DNA from: Deltaproteobacteria bacterium
GTDB taxonomy: Bacteria > Desulfobacterota > Binatia > UTPRO1
Direction of reading: 5' to 3'
Assembly (NCBI GenBank): GCA_020848745.1
Contig: JADLHM010000105.1
Span: 1-42,669, forward strand
DNA length: 42,669 bases
This document shows positions 1-12,445 of the stretch, one piece after another; position 1 is the stretch's first letter, and each line of letters starts with the position of its first letter. The notes beneath the pieces are model-generated. The model searched no databases, was not told the DNA's origin, and saw only the letters and a program-made list of their open reading frames with translations. A program made the position numbers and the translations under genes.

Positions 1-1112
<1,112 letters not shown>

Positions 1113-1167
1113 CGTTCCTCCCCGGCATGTCCCTTGCTCCCTGCGTGAGTTCGCGGAGGTACGCCCG

Positions 1168-2271
1168 ATGGTGAACATCCAGGATTTCCTTCAACTGATG
1201 CTGGAAGCGGGGGCCTCCGACCTGCACGTGACGCAGGACAGCCCGCCGCTGATCCGCGTGCACGGCGAGCTCCGACCGCTCGCCTACCCGCCGCTCACGG
1301 CGACCGACACCCGCCAGCTCTGCTACAGCATCCTCACCGAAGCGCAGAAAAAGAAGTTCGAGGAGGACAGCGAGCTCGACTTCTCGTTCGCCGCCAAGGG
1401 CGTCTGCCGCTTCCGCGGCAACCTCTACAATCAGAAGGGAGCCGTCGGCGGCGCGTTTCGCGCCATCCCCTACGAGATCCCGCCGCTCGACAAGCTGGGG
1501 CTGCCGCGCTCCGTCATGGAGCTCGCCGCCTTGCCGCGCGGCCTCGTGCTCGTGACCGGACCGACGGGCAGCGGCAAGTCGACGACGCTCGCGGCCATCA
1601 TCGACAAGATCAACGCCACCCGGCCCGAGCACATCATCACGGTCGAGGATCCGATCGAGTTCGTGCACAACCACAAGCGCGCGATGATCAATCAGCGCGA
1701 GGTCTTCGCGGACACCCACGGTTTCGCGCCCGCCTTGAAGCACGTTCTCCGGCAGGATCCCGACATCGTGCTCATCGGCGAAATGCGCGACCTCGAGACG
1801 ATCGAGGCGGCGCTGGTCGTCGCCGAAACCGGCCACCTGGTGTTCTCGACGCTGCACACCAACTGCGCGGTGCAGACCATCAACCGCGTGATCGACGTCT
1901 TCCCGCCGCACCAGCAGGAGCAGGTGCGCGCGCAGCTCTCGCTGGTGTTGCAGGGCGTGGTGTCGCAGCAGCTCATCCCGCGCGCCGACGGCCGCGGCCG
2001 CTGCCTCGCCTCCGAGGTGATGATCCCGAACGCCGCCATCCGGAACCTCATCCGCGAGGCCAAGGTGCACCAGATGTACTCGCAGATGCAGGTCGGCCAG
2101 CAGAAGTTCGGGATGCAGACGATGAGCCAAGCGCTCATCGACCTGCACCAGCGCCGCCTGATCACGACCGAGGAGGCGCTCGGCCACGCGACCGAGCCCG
2201 ACGAGCTCAAGACCATGATGGGACAACAGGCCGCCATCGTCGAGAAGGTGCGGCCGATGGCGCGCCACTGA
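1168..2271 (+). CDS. pilT: Twitching motility retraction ATPase PilT
   Basis: This hexameric ATPase drives pilus depolymerisation and twitching. Its 367 aa fit the family (about 340-370). Residues 131-139 form the Walker A motif GPTGSGKST, followed by the Asp box, Walker B (DPDIVLIGEMRD) and the His box. The PilT-specific AIRNLIRE motif is present near residue 290, and the tetracysteine of PilB is absent, which separates it from an extension ATPase. The start at 1168 is backed by CGGAGGT at 1154-1160. It sits between pilB and pilC and is probably cotranscribed with them. Confidence 0.96.
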   Translation: MVNIQDFLQLMLEAGASDLHVTQDSPPLIRVHGELRPLAYPPLTATDTRQLCYSILTEAQKKKFEEDSELDFSFAAKGVCRFRGNLYNQKGAVGGAFRAIPYEIPPLDKLGLPRSVMELAALPRGLVLVTGPTGSGKSTTLAAIIDKINATRPEHIITVEDPIEFVHNHKRAMINQREVFADTHGFAPALKHVLRQDPDIVLIGEMRDLETIEAALVVAETGHLVFSTLHTNCAVQTINRVIDVFPPHQQEQVRAQLSLVLQGVVSQQLIPRADGRGRCLASEVMIPNAAIRNLIREAKVHQMYSQMQVGQQKFGMQTMSQALIDLHQRRLITTEEALGHATEPDELKTMMGQQAAIVEKVRPMARH

Positions 2272-2309
2272 GCGCGACGCGCCGAAGCGAGCGAAGGAGG
2301 CGGTAGGCC

Positions 2310-3530
<1,221 letters not shown>

Positions 3531-3531
3531 G

Positions 3532-5571
<2,040 letters not shown>

Positions 5572-5669
5572 CACCGCCGCGCGCAGCCGCATGGCGAACG
5601 CGCACCGCGCGCCGTCGGGCCGCGAAGAGCAGGCGTCGCGTCGCGCGCTCGACCGCAGGGCGGCGCGGC

Positions 5670-5737
5670 TGGGTCGGCTCGAACGCGCCGCCACTGAGCG
5701 CGCGTGGCAGGGGACTCGACTCTTTCGAGCCGACCCA
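5670..5737 (+). repeat. 14-bp perfect inverted repeat with 40-base loop
   Basis: TGGGTCGGCTCGAA at 5670-5683 is exactly mirrored by TTCGAGCCGACCCA at 5724-5737. It lies 98 bases after the activator stop. There is no T-run after it, so it is not a canonical intrinsic terminator. It could be a Rho-independent-like transcript end, a structured RNA or a protein-binding dyad. Confidence 0.6.
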
Positions 5738-5825
5738 ACCCACCGCAGTCGCGAGCGGAGCACGACTCCGCGATGGCGCATCGGCTGCGCGCGATGTCGT
5801 CGCCGACCCGATCAGCGGCGTTTTC

Positions 5826-5874
5826 GTGACAGTCAAAAAATGTCACCGTCAAGGAATTCGCCGGTTTTTGACGG
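5826..5874 (+). promoter_or_regulatory. Candidate upstream activator sites for pilA
   Basis: Two nested dyads lie here: GTGACA (5826-5831) with TGTCAC (5841-5846), and CCGTCAA (5846-5852) with TTGACGG (5868-5874). They lie about 160-200 bases upstream of the sigma54 promoter, the usual distance for enhancer-binding proteins. The TGTC core resembles the tandem TGTC sites described for Pseudomonas PilR. Binding by the upstream fusion regulator is inferred. Confidence 0.45.
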
Positions 5875-6029
5875 TCTCGCTGCGCGCACGCGTTGCGCTC
5901 TCGTACACGAAGCGGCGTCGCGGACGCGAAAGCGACTCGCGGGTCGACGTAGCGGCCATGCGAGAAATCCGCGTTCCCGCTGAAAACCGGGCGCGCCGCC
6001 CGCCACGGCGGCCGGGCCTCCGGGCTCCG

Positions 6030-6045
6030 TGGCACCTCGCTTGCT
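6030..6045 (+). promoter_or_regulatory. Sigma54 (-24/-12) promoter of pilA
   Basis: TGGCACCTCGCTTGCT matches the sigma54 consensus TGGCAC-N5-TTGCW at every fixed base, with the GG and GC elements correctly spaced. Transcription should start near 6055, leaving a leader of about 57 bases to the pilA ATG at 6112. A sigma54 promoter before pilA is the rule in many proteobacteria, and a GAFTGA-bearing activator is encoded just upstream. Confidence 0.88.
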
Positions 6046-6111
6046 CCCCCAGCGCTCCAACAAATCGGCTTCGGGACGATGGACGCCCCGAGACACTAGG
6101 AGGCAGACACA

Positions 6112-6489
6112 ATGACTAAGCAGAATCAGTCCGGTTTCACCTTGATCGAGCTTCTGGTCGTCGTCGCGATCATCGGCATCTTGGCCGCGATCGCGATTCC
6201 GCAGTTCGCCGCGTACCGTGCCAAGGGCTTCGACGCCCGGGCCGAGAGCGACTGCCGCAACGCCGCGACGGCCGAGGAAGCGTACTTCGTCGACAACGCG
6301 ACGTACTCGGACGCGGCGGGCAGCCTTCCGGGCTTCGTGCAGTCGGAAGACGTCAACGTCGCACTCACCGCGAGCGACACCGACTTCAGCGTGACCTGCG
6401 ACTCGCCGAAGGGCACCTCCGGCTTCTCGTGCACATGGACGAGCAACCCGACCTCCGGCGAGCCGAACATGGTGTGCACCACCTCGTAA
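6112..6489 (+). CDS. pilA: Major type IVa pilin PilA
   Basis: The 125-aa prepilin has a short leader MTKQNQSG cut before FTLIE, giving a 117-aa mature pilin with Glu5 and the hydrophobic alpha-1N helix. Mature aromatics fall at positions 1, 24, 27, 32, 51 and 57, the same positions as in the short Geobacter PilA, but here a C-terminal globular part follows. Four cysteines (prepilin 48, 96, 107, 122) could form two disulfides. The start is preceded by AGGAGG at 6098-6103. It is transcribed from the sigma54 promoter at 6030 and ends at an intrinsic terminator, so it is probably a strong, separately controlled unit. Confidence 0.96.
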   Translation: MTKQNQSGFTLIELLVVVAIIGILAAIAIPQFAAYRAKGFDARAESDCRNAATAEEAYFVDNATYSDAAGSLPGFVQSEDVNVALTASDTDFSVTCDSPKGTSGFSCTWTSNPTSGEPNMVCTTS

Positions 6490-6526
6490 TGCCCGCAGTC
6501 GGCTGACACTGGTGTGACCGTAACGG

Positions 6527-6563
6527 CGCGGGCGCACCTGCGGGTCCGCCCGCGTCTCTTTTT
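6527..6563 (+). terminator. Rho-independent terminator after pilA
   Basis: CGCGGGCGCACC (6527-6538) pairs with GGTCCGCCCGCG (6543-6554) with one C-C mismatch around a TGCG loop, followed by TCTCTTTTT (6555-6563). It lies 37 bases past the pilA stop and just before the ribosome binding site of the next gene, so downstream expression would depend on read-through or another promoter. Confidence 0.85.
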
Positions 6564-6583
6564 GTGGAGGAGAGCGAGTCGAG

Positions 6584-8155
6584 ATGCGCGAACGGCTGAC
6601 CTTGCACGGACTCTGGATCGCCACCGCTCTCACGATCCTCGTCCCTTCCTTCGCCGACCCCGACCTCTGGGGTCACCTGATCTTCGGCTCCTCGCTCCTC
6701 GCCGGTACGCTCCACCTCGAGAACACCTTCGCCTACACCACGCCCACCCAGCCCTGGGTGAACCACGAGATCCTGGCCGAAGGCGCGATGGCCCTCGCGT
6801 ATCGGCTCGCCGGCTCGGCGGGCCTCGTGGCGCTGAAGGTCACGCTCGGGATCGCGACCGCCGCAGTCCTCTGGCGGACGGCGCGGCGACGGAGCGGCGA
6901 CGCCCTCGCCGCGACCCTCGCGGTCGTCTTCGCGCTCTACGTGATGCGCCCGGGCTTCATGATCCGGCCGCAGCTCTTCACCATGCTCTTCCTGGCGGTG
7001 GCGCTCGAGGTCGTGGGCGCGAGCGGCCGCCGCGCCGTCGGCGGCGCCTGGATGCTGCCGCTCCTCGTCGCCCTCTGGGTGAACGTGCACGGCGGCGTGC
7101 TCGCCGGCGTCGGGCTGGCCGCCATCGCGCTCACGGCGGCGCGCACCACCGAGCTCTGGCACGGGACGCTCGGAGTCCGGGACGCGGGCGGCTCGACGCT
7201 GCTCCTCGCCCTGACGGCCGCCGCCCTCGCCGTGAACCCCTACGGCCTCCGCCTGGTCGCGTTCCTCCTGCGCGACGTCACGCCGGCCGTGCCCATCACC
7301 GAGTGGGCGCCGGTCGGCCTCCTCGACGCGTCGTTCCCGCTCTTCAAGCTGATGCTGCTCATCGCGACCGTCGGGACCGTGATGCTCCGGCCGGCGCTCG
7401 CGGAGACGGCCGTGGTCGCGGCGACCGCCGTCGTGGCGCTCCGCCATCAGCGCCACGTCCCGCTCTTCGCGATCGCCGCCGCGCCGTTGGTCGCCGCGAC
7501 GCTCGTCGAGCTCGGACGCCGCTGGGTGGCCGCCGCCGGCGCTCGGATCTCGGTCGTCGCGCGCGCGGCGCTCGCCGCCGCGGCGACGATGCAGGCCGTG
7601 TTCGCGATCCTCCTCGCCGGGGCGTGGCGGGGCGAGATCACGGTGCTCCCGAGCCATTACCCCGTCCAGGCCGTGCGCTTCCTCGTGCAGAATGACATCG
7701 TCGGCAACGTCGCCCTCCCGTTCAGCTGGGGCGAGTATGCGCTATGGGCGCTGCCGACCGGCTCGCGGGTGGCCGTCGACGGGCGGTTCACGACCGCCTA
7801 CCCGCAGGATCTCCTTGCCGCCGCCTGGCGCTTCATGACCGGCGAGCCCGGCTGGGACGACCTCCTGAACCAGTACCCGACCGACGTCGTCATCGCCGAC
7901 CGCGCGCACGGATCGGCCGAACACCTGCGCGGCCACCCGGACTGGCAGTACGTCTACTCGGACAAGGTGAGCTTCGTCTTCCTGCGGATCGGCGAGCGCC
8001 ACGCGGACGCGCTCGCGCGCTTCCATGCCGGCCGGCTCGTCTACGACGCCAAGCCGTTCGCGACGACCTTCCCGGCCGCCGACCGCTCGTGGGCTCCGCC
8101 GCCGCGCGACGCGCGCATGGCCGCGAGCGCCGTCGTCCCTCCCGGCCGATTCTGA
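6584..8155 (+). CDS. Polytopic membrane protein, GT-C glycosyltransferase-like, next to pilA
   Basis: This 523-aa protein has roughly ten hydrophobic helices up to residue ~360 and a soluble C-terminal domain (~365-523). The first loop carries an acidic patch (FADPDLWGHLIFG) and PWVNHEILAE, as in many GT-C type transferases. The C-terminal part (SWGEYALWALP, VAVDGRFTTAYP, YSDKVSFVFLR) resembles the periplasmic tail of uncharacterised GT-C-like proteins. GGAGGAG about 10 bases upstream supports the start. Its place between pilA and pilD makes a role in pilin glycosylation or assembly attractive, but no catalytic residue can be assigned from sequence alone. The function is inferred. Confidence 0.6.
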   Translation: MRERLTLHGLWIATALTILVPSFADPDLWGHLIFGSSLLAGTLHLENTFAYTTPTQPWVNHEILAEGAMALAYRLAGSAGLVALKVTLGIATAAVLWRTARRRSGDALAATLAVVFALYVMRPGFMIRPQLFTMLFLAVALEVVGASGRRAVGGAWMLPLLVALWVNVHGGVLAGVGLAAIALTAARTTELWHGTLGVRDAGGSTLLLALTAAALAVNPYGLRLVAFLLRDVTPAVPITEWAPVGLLDASFPLFKLMLLIATVGTVMLRPALAETAVVAATAVVALRHQRHVPLFAIAAAPLVAATLVELGRRWVAAAGARISVVARAALAAAATMQAVFAILLAGAWRGEITVLPSHYPVQAVRFLVQNDIVGNVALPFSWGEYALWALPTGSRVAVDGRFTTAYPQDLLAAAWRFMTGEPGWDDLLNQYPTDVVIADRAHGSAEHLRGHPDWQYVYSDKVSFVFLRIGERHADALARFHAGRLVYDAKPFATTFPAADRSWAPPPRDARMAASAVVPPGRF

Positions 8156-8195
8156 GGTTAACGGCCCGGCGGTCTCTGCTACATTGACCCGCGAC

Positions 8196-8960
8196 ATGGA
8201 GACCCTGACGCTCGCGTTCGTCTTCACCTTCGGCGCGATCATCGGCAGCTTCCTGAACGTCTGCATCGCGCGGCTCCCCGACGGGCGCTCGATCGTGCGG
8301 CCGCCCTCGCACTGCCCGACGTGCCGGACCTTCCTCGCGTGGTACGACAACGTCCCGATCCTGAGCTACCTCGTGCTGGCCGGCCGCTGCCGTGGCTGCC
8401 GCGTCCGGATCTCGGCGATCTATCCCGCCGTCGAGGTGCTCACGGGCGCCCTCGCGGTCGCTCTCTTCCTGCGGCTCGGACCGACGCTGGCGTTCGCCGG
8501 CTACTTCGCCTTCGCCGCCGCGCTCGTCGTCATCACCTTCATCGACCTCGACCACCAGATCATCCCCGACGTCATCAGCCTCCCGGGCATCGCGATCGGC
8601 CTCGCCTTCTCGCTGGTGTCGCCGCTCGTGACCCCGCGCGACGCGCTCCTCGGCGTGCTCGCCGGCGGCGGGACGCTGCTCGCCGTCGCGTGGACCTACC
8701 AGAAGCTCCGCGGCGTCGAGGGCATGGGCGGCGGAGACGTCAAGCTCCTCGCGATGATCGGCGCCTTCCTCGGCTGGCAGAGCATCTTCGTGACGCTCTT
8801 CGTCGGCTCCGTGATCGGCTCGCTGATCGGCGTCGTCGTGATGCTCTACGAGGGCGCCGACACGAAGCTCGCGATCCCGTTCGGTCCATTCCTCGCCGGC
8901 GGCGCGCTCGTCTACCTCTTCTGGGGCGAGCGCATCCTCGCCTTCTACTTCGGGAGCTGA
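8196..8960 (+). CDS. pilD: Prepilin peptidase / N-methyltransferase PilD
   Basis: This inner-membrane aspartyl peptidase cleaves prepilin leaders after Gly and methylates the new N-terminus. The 254-aa frame starting METLTLAF is chosen because upstream in-frame codons overlap the previous gene and are Arg-rich. The zinc-binding methylase loop has C40, C43, C65 and C68 (two CxxC pairs). The peptidase aspartates lie in the FIDLDHQIIPD stretch (residues 115-125) and in the GGGD motif (D181). Further helices fill the C-terminus. It would process PilA and the minor pilins encoded nearby. Its last 16 bases overlap the convergent gene. Confidence 0.95.
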   Translation: METLTLAFVFTFGAIIGSFLNVCIARLPDGRSIVRPPSHCPTCRTFLAWYDNVPILSYLVLAGRCRGCRVRISAIYPAVEVLTGALAVALFLRLGPTLAFAGYFAFAAALVVITFIDLDHQIIPDVISLPGIAIGLAFSLVSPLVTPRDALLGVLAGGGTLLAVAWTYQKLRGVEGMGGGDVKLLAMIGAFLGWQSIFVTLFVGSVIGSLIGVVVMLYEGADTKLAIPFGPFLAGGALVYLFWGERILAFYFGS

Positions 8961-10945
8961 TGCGGCGCGGCGGCGGCCGCGAACGCGTCGCCGCGATCGG
9001 CGAGACGGACGAACGGTGACGCGCCGTCGCGCTGCGGCCCGCGATACCGGTAGACGGGACGGTCGGGATAGCGGCGCGCGAGCTCCGCGTCCTCCGCGCC
9101 GAGCTCCCGCGCCCACACGATGGGCCCGTCGAGCTCCGGGGCGTTGAGATAGGCGTAGGGCGCGAACTGGAGCATCCCGGCGCGGTCGCGCGCCAGCTCG
9201 GCCGCGCAGCGGGGCGAGAGCTTCCGGTCGTCGGGGAGGCGCAGCAGCGGATCGGGACTCGCTCCGGCGACGCGGTGCCCCGGCGACGCGTCGGCGAGCG
9301 CGGCCGCGAGGCGCGTCTCCGCGTCCGGTCCCGGCGCGAGGCGCGCGAGCTCGTCGCCGAGCCGGCAGGCGTCGGCGCGCTTGTAGTAGCGCGTGGAGCG
9401 CGCCATCGGCACGCCGCGCGCCCACATGCGCACGATCAGCCGCGAGCCGAGACCGTCCGGCACGAGGATCAGGGCGCGGTCGATGCCGGTGCGGCGCGCG
9501 TCCTCCTCGGGATGGAGGGCGATCGCCGTCCCGCGCGTCGCGTGCGAGGCGAGGCGGGCCGGGGCGAGGCCGATCGTGGCGACGATCGCCGTCGTCGCGA
9601 CCGTCACCGTCACGACGTCGCCGAGCGCGAGGCGCGTCCCCGAAAACACGCGTCGCCGATCGGCGAGCCCGACGACGCCGGCGGCCACGAGCACGACGAG
9701 GGCCGGGACGGCGGAGAACACGAGGCGCGGTCCGAACAGAGTGTCGCGGTGGAAGTAGAAGAAGAGACATCCGACGAGCGTCAGCAGGTAGCCCGCGAGG
9801 AGGCGGGTCCTCGCCGCCGCGAGCCAGCAGCCGGCCGCCGCCAGGAGCGTGACCGGCACCGGCCATTCGAGCAGGTAGACGTTCGTCTGATGGGCGTCGA
9901 TCGCCGTCAGCCCGAGAGCGCGCGCGAGGGTGAGCGTCGAGCCCCAGGGCACGTCGCGCTCGAGGCCGAGGAGCGTGCCCTGGACGAGCGCGTAGGTGAA
10001 CGTGAACGCGCTCCCCGTCGTCGCGTGGTTGTAGACGAGCGTCGGCAGCAGCGCGACGGCCGCCGCGGCCGCCGCGGCCGCGAGGGTGGACGGCCCGCCG
10101 CGCGCGCGCAGCGCCACGCACGCGCTCGGCGCGGCGACGAGGGCGAGCGCGATCGTGTCGAGCGGCCGGAGACCGAGCCCCGCGCCGACGGCCGCGCCGA
10201 GCGCGACGCCCGCGCGCACGCGCCCCGCCGCCACCGCTGGCAGCGCGGCGAGGCCGGCCGTGACGACGAGCGCCGCGGGCAGGTGGTTCATGGCGCTCGC
10301 GTCGATCGCGACGACGAACGGCGAGGCGAGCACCAGCAGCGCCGCGAGGCGCGCCGTGCGCTCGTCGAGGTCCACGGCGCGCGCCAACGCGTGGACGGCG
10401 GCCGGCAGCGCGGCCGCGAGGAGCGGCGTCACCAGCCACGGCGCGCCGACCGCCAGCCCGAGCGCCAGCAGCATGGGATGGATCGGCGGATACTGCCCGA
10501 ACCATCCGTGCGACGTGACGGGCGCGAAGAGCGTCTCGAAATGCGCCCGCGACGGCGGTACGGGCGCGACCCATTCCCCGGAGAGCAGCAGGCGCGCCTG
10601 GAAGTACTGCACCCAGGCGTCGATCACCGGCGGCATGCGGCCGAAGTGCCACCAAGCGACCGCCGCCGCCTCGGCCGCGGCGAGCAGCCCGATCGCCGCG
10701 AGGAACCGACCACGCGAGGGCGCGAGCACGCGGGCGAGTCCGGCGCGCAGCGCCGCCGGCGCCCGCTCGCGCCCGACGAGCAGGACCAGGACCGTCAGGA
10801 GGGCGACGACCAGCAGCGCCCACGCCCAGCGGGTCCACGCGGCGCCGTAGTAGGCACCGTCGGTGACACCGGTCCACGCGCCGACCGGGAGGAGGCCGAG
10901 GAGCGCCCAGGCGCTGAGGAGGACGGCGAAGACGCGGTCCATCAC
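8945..10945 (-). CDS. GT-C family membrane glycosyltransferase-like protein
   Basis: This 666-aa protein has a dozen or more hydrophobic helices in residues 1-460 and a soluble C-terminal domain. After the second or third helix it carries a typical PMT/ArnT-like first loop: PPVIDAWVQYFQARLLL with an acidic residue, then GWFGQYPPIHPMLLALG. Lipid-linked sugar transferases of the GT39/GT83 type share this layout. It is on the opposite strand to the pilus genes and runs into pilD by 16 bases. The substrate is unknown; pilin or surface glycan modification is only a guess from context. Confidence 0.65.
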   Translation of the reverse strand: MMDRVFAVLLSAWALLGLLPVGAWTGVTDGAYYGAAWTRWAWALLVVALLTVLVLLVGRERAPAALRAGLARVLAPSRGRFLAAIGLLAAAEAAAVAWWHFGRMPPVIDAWVQYFQARLLLSGEWVAPVPPSRAHFETLFAPVTSHGWFGQYPPIHPMLLALGLAVGAPWLVTPLLAAALPAAVHALARAVDLDERTARLAALLVLASPFVVAIDASAMNHLPAALVVTAGLAALPAVAAGRVRAGVALGAAVGAGLGLRPLDTIALALVAAPSACVALRARGGPSTLAAAAAAAAVALLPTLVYNHATTGSAFTFTYALVQGTLLGLERDVPWGSTLTLARALGLTAIDAHQTNVYLLEWPVPVTLLAAAGCWLAAARTRLLAGYLLTLVGCLFFYFHRDTLFGPRLVFSAVPALVVLVAAGVVGLADRRRVFSGTRLALGDVVTVTVATTAIVATIGLAPARLASHATRGTAIALHPEEDARRTGIDRALILVPDGLGSRLIVRMWARGVPMARSTRYYKRADACRLGDELARLAPGPDAETRLAAALADASPGHRVAGASPDPLLRLPDDRKLSPRCAAELARDRAGMLQFAPYAYLNAPELDGPIVWARELGAEDAELARRYPDRPVYRYRGPQRDGASPFVRLADRGDAFAAAAAPHQLPK

Positions 10946-11052
10946 GGAAGTATCGGCCTTCCGGCCCGGACGCTTGAGCCGCCGGACCCGCTACGAATAG
11001 CGGTTCCTCCGCCGCGCCCGGCGCGTAGAACGAGCGTCGGAGGTGACATGCG

Positions 11053-11511
11053 ATGCGGGTCGTCGACGAGGCATGCGGTTTCACGGTGGTGGAGCTCGCG
11101 GTCGTGATGGGGGCGCTCGGGATCCTGGCGGCTGGCGCGGTGCTCGGGTGGGCGCGGCTCGAGCCGGTCTTCCGTCTCGACGCGGCGACCCACGCGCTCG
11201 CGGCCGATCTGCACGATGCGCGCGTGCGCGCGGTCGCATCGGCGGCGCGGGCGCGGCTCGTGTTCACGCGCGGCGCCGCCAGCTATCGCGTCGAGGGCGC
11301 CGACGACGAGGGCACGTTCCACCTGACGGCGCTCCGCACCCTCCCGCGCGGCGTCCGGATCGCCGACGCCAACTCGGGGGGCGACCTGGTGTTCTCGCCG
11401 CGCGGTATGGCCGAGAACGGGACGGTCGTCCTGGTCGATCGCCGCGGACTGCGCGCGACGCTGCGGCTGAACCAACGCGGCCGGGTCACGATCGAGTGGG
11501 GCCGGACGTGA
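11053..11511 (+). CDS. Minor pilin, GspH/FimT type
   Basis: The 152-aa prepilin has a leader ending in Gly9 (MRVVDEACG), followed by FTVVELAVVMGALGILAAGA with Glu5. After the helix comes the GspH/FimT pattern (DAATHALAADLHDARVRAVASAARARLVF) and a small beta-rich domain. GGAGG at 11039-11043 supports the start. It is the first of four genes joined by 4-base overlaps, the fimT-pilV-pilW-pilX order of minor pilin operons that prime pilus assembly. fimT versus gspH cannot be decided by name alone. Confidence 0.88.
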   Translation: MRVVDEACGFTVVELAVVMGALGILAAGAVLGWARLEPVFRLDAATHALAADLHDARVRAVASAARARLVFTRGAASYRVEGADDEGTFHLTALRTLPRGVRIADANSGGDLVFSPRGMAENGTVVLVDRRGLRATLRLNQRGRVTIEWGRT

Positions 11512-11879
11512 GACGGCGCGAGGCAGGGTCGGCGGTCGTCGAGTCGCTCGTGGCGCTCGTGCTGGTCGCGCTCGCGGGCGCGCTCGTCGCGTCGGCGGCG
11601 CGGAGCGCGCTCCGCGCCGCACACCGCGCGGCGACCCTCGCGCGCACGACGGCGCTCGCCGGTCGCGAGCTCGCGCGGCTCGCGGCAACGGCAGCGACCG
11701 CCGCGAGCGACGAGGCCACGCTCGACATGGCGGGCTTTCCCGGGCCGGTCGGGCGCGTGCGCACGGTCGCGCACGATGGTCTCGTGGCGGATCTCCGCAT
11801 CGCCGTCGCCGCCGGGCGGCCGCCGGAGCGCGTCGCGCTCGGCACGCGGCGCCTGTTGCCGCCCCCGGTGGGCGAATGA
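11508..11879 (+). CDS. Minor pilin, PilV-like
   Basis: The 123-aa protein starts at a GTG that overlaps the previous stop (GTGA). The leader MRRREAG is followed by SAVVESLVALVLVALAGALV, so the cleavage Gly, Glu5 and hydrophobic helix are in place. The globular part is short and carries no cysteine. The sequence just upstream in this frame is an Arg-rich shadow of the FimT gene, so the start is well fixed. Its position second in the minor pilin operon fits PilV, which links initiator pilins in the priming complex. Confidence 0.82.
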   Translation: MRRREAGSAVVESLVALVLVALAGALVASAARSALRAAHRAATLARTTALAGRELARLAATAATAASDEATLDMAGFPGPVGRVRTVAHDGLVADLRIAVAAGRPPERVALGTRRLLPPPVGE

Positions 11880-12445
11880 GGCGCCCCGCCGCGGAGCGCG
11901 GGATGACGCTCGTCGAGCTCCTGGTGGCGATGGTGCTCGGCCTGGTCGCGACGGCGGCACTCGGGGCCGTCGGTCGCGCCGGCCTCGCGGCGGGTCTCCG
12001 CGCCGGCACCGACGCCGAGGCCGCGATCGAGACCGCGGCGGCCCTCGACCAGCTCGTGCGCGACCTCCGCGTCGCCGGCTACAACCCGCGGGGCGTGGGA
12101 TTCCCGGCCTTCACCGTCGTCGCCGCCGACCGCGTCGAGCTGCACGCCGACCTCGACGGCAACGGCGCGATCGACGCGACCTCCGACGAGCGTATCGCCT
12201 ATCGGGTCGCGGCGGCGAGCCGGAGCCTGCAACGGGTCGTCGGCGCACAGTCGCTCCCGATCCTCTCCGACGTCGCGAGCGACGGGCTTCGCCTCGACTG
12301 GCTCGACGCCGCGGGGGCGGCGCTCGACCCGGCCGATCCAGCGGCCGCCGCCGCGGCGCGGCTCGTCGCGATCGACCTGACGGCGACGCCGCCCGGACGG
12401 CCCGCCGTGCGCGTGCACGGCGGCGCGCGCCTCCTCAACCGATGA
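11876..12445 (+). CDS. Minor pilin, PilW-like
   Basis: The 189-aa prepilin has leader MRRPAAERG, then MTLVELLVAMVLGLVATAAL with Glu5. The region AAALDQLVRDLRVAGYNPRGVGFPAF is the PilW signature (dimension of a long alpha helix followed by the AGYN motif), with a beta-rich C-terminus. It overlaps the preceding gene by ATGA and the following gene by the same arrangement, so the operon is translationally coupled. Confidence 0.86.
   Translation: MRRPAAERGMTLVELLVAMVLGLVATAALGAVGRAGLAAGLRAGTDAEAAIETAAALDQLVRDLRVAGYNPRGVGFPAFTVVAADRVELHADLDGNGAIDATSDERIAYRVAAASRSLQRVVGAQSLPILSDVASDGLRLDWLDAAGAALDPADPAAAAAARLVAIDLTATPPGRPAVRVHGGARLLNR

Larger units (their letters stand above)
5572..6111 (+). other. 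540-base regulatory gap between the sigma54 activator and pilA
   Basis: No credible gene was found: open frames here are Arg-rich and have no ribosome binding site. The gap holds a long inverted repeat (5670-5737), a cluster of TGAC/GTCA half-sites in a locally A/T-richer patch (5826-5874), a sigma54 promoter (6030-6045) and the pilA Shine-Dalgarno AGGAGG at 6098-6103. Confidence 0.7.

Noticed and set aside
5591-5983. A 130-codon frame in the pilA leader region
   Set aside because: Arg-rich composition, no ribosome binding site, overlaps the dyads and promoter region.
10946-11052. Possible second sigma54 promoter before the minor pilin operon, and a small CCGCTA/TAGCGG hairpin
   Set aside because: Best GG/GC spacing candidate matches the consensus poorly, and the 6-bp hairpin is within chance expectation.
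7890-11267. Very long minus-strand open frame (over 1100 codons) and similar long frames on both strands, e.g. 3505-5781 and 20090-22153
   Set aside because: They are antisense or frame-shifted shadows of GC-rich genes: dominated by Arg, Ala, Gly and Pro or by charged runs, with no family motifs, and they cross several real genes.
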